Source: Cryptomeria japonica (taxonomy: Eukaryota > Streptophyta > Pinopsida > Cupressales > Cupressaceae). From it: DNA of 64,000 bases. The stretch covers positions 17,866,285 through 17,930,284 of the forward strand of contig NC_081413.1 of NCBI RefSeq assembly GCF_030272615.1. Direction: 5' to 3'. This document shows, piece after piece, positions 57,997-64,000 of the stretch. The notes beneath the pieces were generated by a model. The model had not been told where the DNA came from and did no database searches. It saw only the letters and a program-made list of their open reading frames with translations. How positions within the stretch are numbered: the first letter of the stretch is position 1; each line of letters starts with the position of its first letter. Made by a program: the position numbers and the translations under genes.

Positions 57997-58243
57997 TCAT
58001 TGATGACAAAACATATTGAAAACATGACTACGCCGATTCCCCCTTACTCATGCAATTCCTCAAAACCATAATCCTTAAACTCATATTCCTTTTTCCTTTC
58101 TCCCCCTTTTTGACATCAAGGAAAAAGGATGCCACTAATGAAAAAAAAGAGGAAAAAGAAGAGAAAGAACATATATATACAACAAAAAATGTGAATCTTT
58201 CACAAGGAAACCTTCAGGTGCTGTTATTTGGAAATATAAGCTT

Positions 58244-60000
58244 TTACTTTTCCTTTAGTTCTGAAAGAAGGACTTCCCAAGAATGTATAGCTAGTTTGAT
58301 ACTCACTAAAAGGCTTCTACACTCAACCAACATATCAATAGAATTTGAAAAGATATCCAGAGCAGTTGGATTCTGCTCATACTCTACTACATTCTCAAGC
58401 GAAACTGAAAAGTGTTCTATTTTAGCTTCCACAATCTCCTTAACTTTCCAAAACATGCTCAGAAAGTCTTATTTCTACCTTTGCAATAGAAGAAGTTCAA
58501 CCTAAATAGTTCTTTTCCCTTGCTCACCATCCTTATCATTCAAAAAATTAAAAGATTTACCTAGACTCAACAATTCGACTTCAATAACATCAATTATTCC
58601 TTTGTGTTTCACAACTGCTGCCGTCCAAGAGGTACAATATCTATGGATTCTGCTAGCATTGCAGATACAATCTTTCAATTCCTGTATGCAATTTGATAAG
58701 TGCTTTTGAGAAATAGAACATTCATTCAGTAGTCTTTGCATATGCGGGCTTTTTTCTTCAGTTGACTGCTCAAACATTATTTCTTTGAAGATCTCTATCA
58801 ATGATTCTGGAAAGAGATTACTAACCTCTTATGGACTAATGTTGTTTTGGATCAGATGCTTCATCAAAATTCTCTCAATTCTATCTAACTTGACCAAGGT
58901 CACCAATCTTGTGAATTCCATTTGCACTATCAATCAGCTTTAACAGATTACACTCATCATTTGAGTCTCCAGCTTCTTGCTCATTCATTTCTGAAACTCC
59001 TTTGGCTACAGGGAATTCCAGATCATCAATTATCACCACATTTTCTATCTTTATTTTATTTGACTCTGAAACATCAATAGGAATAGATTGTCTCCTTTTC
59101 CTATGTCCAAAAGAAGATTCTCCAAAACTGGAAGAGAAAAATAGAAACCGAACCAGATTTCCACATATCCACAAATGATTTAAAATAATTATTGAAAATC
59201 TCCTCATTGTTATTCAAGCTATTCAGATATCTGAAGATTTGTCTTGAAATTGACACACCAGATTCCCAAAAAACATTATCTTTTAGCATAAGTGATTCTA
59301 AACAGTACATAACTAAACTTACAAGAAATGATCCATACCAGAAGGCATAATTATTCTCTTTTGACATCTTGATATTTTCAAACAATAATTCTCACAGCAA
59401 TTCACACAAGTCAAATGTTTTGTTCTCCATCACAAACATATATGCCATATATATTGCAATAGCTAAGGTGGCTCCTTCCCTATTTCTAAAATAAACCTTG
59501 TAAGAGATGTCATAGGAAACATACTTTATTACAGTGTTAATGATTGAGTTGATGATAAGAGCTCTCTGATCGCCGTTCACGTTGATTAGGGCTTCCACTT
59601 CCTTGTTCAAAATTGATTTCTTTGCCGTAACTTCTCCTTTGTCGCACAAGCCGGTGACAATAGAAATGATTTCTTTCGTAATTAGATAGGGTTTATCCAA
59701 CATGATGCAAGTATCTCGCACACAACTAAGGATTATTCTAATTACTTCTGTATTGTCAAACCAAGGGAATTTGATCCATAGATTCAGACTTTTGCCTTCT
59801 AATTCTTTGACCCTTTGCAATTCATCATCCTTCAAACCTGCTTCAACAATTTTGATTTTCTCCATGCTAAACTCATCCAGGAGCACTTTGTCCATAATCT
59901 GAAATTCTCTGCTGCTAGATTCTTTGATGATCATTTTTTGTTTTGTGATTACTCTCCACTGCTCACTTTGTTTCTGCTCTACTATTCGTAATGATCTCAA
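58244..60000 (-). pseudogene. L second frame, unknown protein
   Basis: Minus-strand pieces 59392-60000 (MRSLRIVEQKQSEQWRV..., 202 codons), 59101-59385 in the same frame after one stop, then frame-shifted pieces 58881-59207, 58502-58801 and 58244-58456. Together they suggest a protein of roughly 500-580 residues, mostly helical and charged, Lys/Glu-rich. No reverse transcriptase, protease, integrase or envelope motif is visible. It lies between the CCHC protein and the polypurine tract. I do not recognise it. Confidence 0.5.
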
Positions 60001-60237
60001 GAAAATTTAACTGATATGAAAGAAATGAACTTCAAGATAAGATACTTATCTTACTAAAGATGCTTCATTAGGGTTTTTCCACCAAAAACTATCTTTTTGA
60101 TGATTTCATCATGATTCCTCTGATTACCGAATACCACACAAGCACTGTCATGCCAGATTAGCGACATGATACATGTAGATGAGGAGGCTAGAAGATTTTT
60201 TTTTTGATCATAACTCCCCTTGACCCAAAGCTCTAAG

Positions 60238-61234
60238 CTTAGTTTCCAGAGGAAGAGGTGCCTGCACCAGATTTCGGCTTTAGGCTCACTTTGTTCTCAT
60301 TCTTCTTTCTCTAGACCAAGTTTTCCTTCTTCTTTAGTTCATCATTCCTCATTTCACTCTTTTCAGCAATTTTTTCTTCATTTCCTTTCTTGCATAGGTT
60401 AGCATAATGTTCGGGTTGATTGCACTTGAAACAACTAACAATTTTCTTCTCAAATCTTACCAGATGAGATCTGTATTTGCATTGACTGGCTTTGTTTCCA
60501 TAGATATTGTAATTGTAACAATGTCCTTGAAAGTTATAACTCTTCTTATTTGCAACAACTGTGTTATAAATTTGATTCCCAACATGATTCCTACAAAGGC
60601 TTGCCTTATGTCCAAACATCTTGCAACTATAACATTGAATGCTTCTATAGTTCACTGCCTTATGTCCAAATTTATTGCATTTAAAACAATAGCCATTAAA
60701 AGATGGGTACCTTTGTGGATTGGGTTGTTGGATCGATGGTCTTCTTGCATTTGATTTCTGATTCTCGGATTTCTTCTCATCTTCTGACTTCTACTCTTCT
60801 TTGACTTCCTTACTTTCTTCTTTAATATTCTGATCTGAGTACACATAGTTTGGTAACCAAGTCCGATTTTGTCTGACTTAATTTGTTGCATGCTGATCAA
60901 ATCTTCCAGGAGCCTACTATTGTCAAGGATCTTGTTTTTTGTCTTTAGATTCCTCACTTCTTATTCAAGATTTTCATATTCCTCAGATCTCAGCTTTAAT
61001 ATATCTTTTAGGAACTGCCTTGTCTTGTCTTTTTCCTCTATCTTTCGCATCAAGTCTTTGACGCTCTCATTTGCTTGATTAAACTGATTGTTACCCTCCT
61101 TATGTCTCAACTTGAATTTCTGGATTTTCTCTCAACTTCTCTACACATTCATTTGCAATCTTCACATTCTCCTTTAGTTCTTCATTCTTTGATTCAACAC
61201 TTTCCACTTCTTCATCCAAGTATATAGGTGCCAT
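60238..61234 (-). pseudogene. L Gag-like coiled-coil protein with four CCHC-type knuckles
   Basis: The ATG at 61234 (MAPIYLDEEVESVESKNEEL) follows the PBS by ~60 bp. A long charged coiled coil follows, with frame breaks near 61130 and 60960. Then four knuckles in tandem: CFKCNKFGHKAVNY (last Cys lost), CYSCKMFGHKASLC (intact), CYNYNIYGNKASQC (second Cys and His lost), CFKCNQPEHYANLC (intact), within about 60410-60690. The C-terminus is Lys/Glu-rich, ending near 60238 (SLKPKSGAGTSSSGN). Likely the nucleic-acid-binding particle protein of L. Four knuckles is more than the usual one or two in plant Gag. Confidence 0.65.
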
Positions 61235-61291
61235 GGCTTCAACCAACTTGGATCTCCCTCAAGTGGTTAGGATTTCCAAGAAAGGGACCAA

Positions 61292-61304
61292 GGCTCTGAT
61301 ACCA
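61292..61304 (-). other. primer-binding site of L
   Basis: Minus-strand TGGTATCAGAGCC, complementary to the 3' end of initiator Met tRNA, just inside the 5' LTR. Confidence 0.88.
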
Positions 61305-61306
61305 AT

Positions 61307-62550
61307 TTTTGATCAGGTTGAAAGCATCAAAATACTGAGAGGGAGGGGGGTGAATCAATATTCCCACTCATTTAAAATAATAAACCTTTTTACCATTTGA
61401 AGCTATCCTCAAAATATCAAACAAACTTGACTGAAGTAAAATAGTTAATGTAGAATAAACAATAACACAATCAAAAGATGAACACCATAATTTGTACATG
61501 GAAAACTCAAAAATAGAAAAACCACAAAGAGTGTTAACTCTTAGGAAAATATAACTAGTTATAGTTGTGTTTACAAATAGGTATCTCATTGCTAGGTGTC
61601 TCACTACTAGATTAAAAAAATGGCTTACTGTCGGACAACTCACTGTAGATACAAATGAAATGGGCAACTATCAGAATGCTCATTGCAATTGAAAGGGTTG
61701 AACTTTGAAAATTTGCATCTCCAAATGCATGGAATCAGTTCCAAGATAACCTCATATTACAAACCTAAGACTTTACAAAATATCTGGTTAGAGATATATG
61801 CACCACTGTTCAATAGTAGGTTCGGTAAAGGACTACTGCACTACTGATTTCCTTCGTTGTTTGCAACTCTCACATACACTACTTCTTTTGCTACCAACTA
61901 TATTCTGCACATCATACTCACTCCCTCTTGATTAATTTGCTTCACTCTTCTTCATCCATCAATCATGAACATATATGTATATATATTGGAGAGCACAAAT
62001 ACAAAATAGTGTGCCGGCCAAGCCCAACACGTTATCAATAAGCTCATGTCGATGTCTACAATACATCTACATAATTCCTTTGCATACTTCTGATTACCAA
62101 AACATATATCGTGATTACTGAAAAAGGGCTAGGGTCATTTGGACCCAAGAGAATGGACCTATTGCCACAAGATCACACTCAACATATCCAAAATGTAGAC
62201 TCCATACATACCAATGAAACCACAATCACAAAACTTGAAGAGATACTTCTGATAGATACTAAAGCTGCAAACTGCTAACACTAGGACATATAACTGATAT
62301 TGGAATACCGGGGTCAATGAGAGCCCAATGGGACCTCAAAATTTCATCATCCAAAACTGTCTATGCTGCATAATGACTCCTAACCAAAAGCCACAACAAC
62401 TGAACCATACATACATAACCACAACACTTTGCATAATATCCATTATGTCCATAATGTTTGAACTGATATCCAGGCTTGCATACACTATCTGGTACAAAAC
62501 CAGATGATTGGTTTGACATCAATGACAATATTATTCACACAAGTCTAACA
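61307..62550 (-). repeat. 5' LTR of L
   Basis: 1,244 bp, start TGTTAGACTTGTGTG (62550, minus). The inner end reads CCTGATCAAAA where the outer copy has CTGATCAACA. It contains a G-run (61341-61350) and a short microsatellite. Pairs with the split 3' LTR. Confidence 0.85.
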
Positions 62551-62555
62551 CACAT

Positions 62556-63828
62556 AATGGTCTATAATCTTGCATGTTAAACCTTTGTAAAACTAAATTT
62601 ACATAGTTACTCTATCCTAGCCAAAGATTTTTGTTCATGCTCTCTCTTCTTATTTCCATCCCAAGAATGTGTTTTGCTGCATCAAGATCTTTCATCTCAA
62701 ACTTAGCAACAAGTTGAGACCTCATTTTTAAAATCATACCTTTCCCTTTACCAATGAATAACATATCATCAACATATAATACAATGTACATGAACTGCTC
62801 ACCATCAAATTTACAATAATCATAGTGATCTAATTTAGAACGCTCAAATACCAAGCTTAACACATGTATCAAAATTTTGGTACCACATCCTAGGACTTTG
62901 TTTAAGGCCATACAAAGATTTCATCAATTTACAAACCAAATTAGTTTTACTTTTTACGACATAGTGCTCTCACTATGTCGTATAAATATCCTCCTACAAA
63001 TCACCATGAAGGAAAATAATTTTCACATCCATTTTCTCAACCTCTAAATCATAAACAACAATAGAAAGCAAAAATCTAATGATGCAATTTTTGTGACAAG
63101 AGAAAATATCTCGCTATAATCAACACCCTCAACTTGAGAGAAGCCTTTCACAACCAGTTTTTCTTTATACTTCTTAATACACCCATTTGACCAATCTTTT
63201 TCATGAACACCTATTTGCAACCAATAGGTTTTTGTCCTTCAGACAATGGTACAAGATCCCATGTATCATTCTTTTTCAAACCTGTCATTTCTTCATCCAT
63301 AACAATCTTCCAGATTTCGTATCATTCATACCTAATGCCTCTTCTACAAATCTAGGTTCATCCACATTAGAATTCAAAGCAAAAATAAATCTCCAATCAT
63401 CAATCAATACCTTTCAAGTGGTTATCTATGTCTTGTAGAACTTCAAACAAGCCGAGTTGGAGGTTCTTCCTCCTCTTTTTAAGATTCTGAGCTAGATGAG
63501 CTCTCCTCAACTTCTTGTATATTTGGGGGTCTTGAATAAACACTTTCAGGCCTAGAAGAAAATCAAATCACATCTTCATGTTTAGTCTATTCTGGCTGCA
63601 ATGTAACATAAGGAGTCTTCATTTATCTTAAAATAACACTTCTACAATGTATGAGATTTTGTGCAACAGGGTCTCAAAGCTTGTATCCTTTCAAACCATA
63701 ACTGTATCCAATGAAGATACACTTATAGCCTTGTTCTCCAACTTTGTTCACTTCTCCATTGGTACATGTGCATTGCCTCACAACCAAAAACTCTAAGATG
63801 TCTCAATGAAGGATTATGACCCAACCAT
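62556..63828 (-). pseudogene. copia K integrase tail and reverse transcriptase
   Basis: Minus strand, decayed. Near 63800-63650: HLRVFGCEAM and a KGYKL-like block, from the region after the integrase core. Near 63300-63000: KKYKEKLVVKGFSQVEGVDY and KMDVKIIFLHGDL, copia reverse transcriptase blocks. 62612-62911: YIVLYVDDMLFIGKG (catalytic YVDD kept) and KFEMKDLDAAKHILGMEI. Several stops. A short palindrome, TACGACATAGTGAG/CTCACTATGTCGTA, is inserted near 62955-62983. Confidence 0.75.
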
Positions 63829-64000
63829 TGTTGGAATCATGGATCACTAAGAGGGGGGGGGGGGGGTGAATCAGTGATCTACCAATTATCAGATTTTCAA
63901 ACTTAACTTTAAACCATCGAAAGAAAATACTTGAAACTGAAATGCAGAAACATAAAACAAACAACCACAAGATCATAACACCAGATTTTTACGTGGAAAC
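63829..64000. mobile_element. start of another LTR element, cut by window end
   Basis: TGTTGGAATCATGGATCACT, a G-run of about 14, then GTGAATCAGTGATC. It resembles the outer end of L (TGTTGATCAG..., G-run, GTGAATCAATA) and so is probably a related LTR in the same (minus) orientation, inserted in copia K. The other end is outside the window. Confidence 0.55.

Larger units (their letters stand above)
50141..62550 (-). mobile_element. LTR retrotransposon L, lacking reverse transcriptase
   Basis: The 5' LTR is 61307-62550 and the 3' LTR is 50141-57983 (split by G and a 5S-derived insert); both start TGTTAGACTTGTG on the minus strand. The PBS is complementary to initiator Met tRNA (TGGTATCAGAGCC, 61292-61304), and the polypurine tract AAAGGGGGAGAT precedes the 3' LTR. 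The TSD CACAT is perfect (50136-50140, 62551-62555). The internal 3.3 kb encodes a coiled-coil/CCHC protein and a second unknown frame, but no pol. It is non-autonomous and sits in copia K. Confidence 0.85.
28235..63828 (-). mobile_element. Ty1/copia element K, decayed and split by N and L
   Basis: Minus-strand copia coding pieces fall in order: integrase tail and reverse transcriptase at 63828-62551, reverse transcriptase end at 50140-49884, RNase H at 28932-28505. The two gaps are exactly the TSD-flanked units L (50141-62550) and N (28938-49878), and removing them rejoins the frame. The 3' LTR would begin near 28235, after a GGGGGCAGCGAG purine stretch. The 5' part is cut by another LTR at 63829 and by the window end. 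Confidence 0.7.

Overview
This looks like nuclear DNA from a large, transposon-filled plant genome. A gymnosperm is my best guess, from the depth of nesting and the element families, but it is not proven. Only one stretch looks like an ordinary host gene: the 3' exon of a DHHC-type S-acyltransferase at 23840-24340 (+). Everything before it could be its intron, and nearly everything after it is mobile elements. I worked out the nesting by matching terminal sequences and target-site duplications (TSDs) by eye.

Left part (1-22.6 kb). Three copies of one unusual family occur here; I call it the TGTTG family (starts TGTTGTGACC, ends CAACA, 5-bp TSD). Copy 1 is a 3' end at 1-1195. Copy 2 runs 2152-21214 (+, TSD CTCAG/CTCAA). 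It is split by an autonomous-type hAT transposon (2657-13764, TSD GTTAAAAG), a solo LTR (19602-20475, TSD GAATA) and a hAT-like MITE (20763-21156, TSD GGTAAATT). Copy 3 (6515-13722, minus, TSD CGTAC) is complete and lies inside the hAT. No copy shows a pair of LTRs. Each has a TATA/R-like block about 0.8 kb before its 3' end. Copies 2 and 3 encode the same unrecognised protein of about 1,070 residues. The simplest reading is a giant solo LTR of 6.7-7.2 kb with a gene in U3. Copy 3 also holds 12 hairpins at a ~166-bp period upstream of the gene.

Middle part (28.2-50.1 kb). A decayed Ty1/copia element (K, minus) is the base layer. A 2.6-kb TG..CA unit (N, TSD ATAAC) sits in its RNase H region. 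Inside N is an 18.3-kb Ty3/gypsy Tat-lineage element (T, 29787-48080) with 1,493-bp LTRs, a gag-pol frame with a G-patch and two RNase H domains, and an antisense gene for a plant mobile domain (PMD) protein with its own TATA box and intron. T carries 21-bp-period arrays of the octamer TAGCGCAT. They lie in the leader upstream of gag and, inverted, in the PMD intron, so the octamer reads the same way relative to each gene.

Right part (50.1-64 kb). K is cut again by L (50141-62550, minus, TSD CACAT), an LTR element without reverse transcriptase that encodes a coiled-coil protein with four CCHC-type knuckles plus an unknown second frame. A chromovirus (G, 50731-56859, + strand, TSD ACCAT) and a 5S-rRNA-derived insertion lie in one LTR of L. 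K coding sequence resumes at 62551-63828, and another LTR starts at 63829.

Nearly all element genes are broken. The stops in T are all TGA or TAG, as expected from cytosine deamination.
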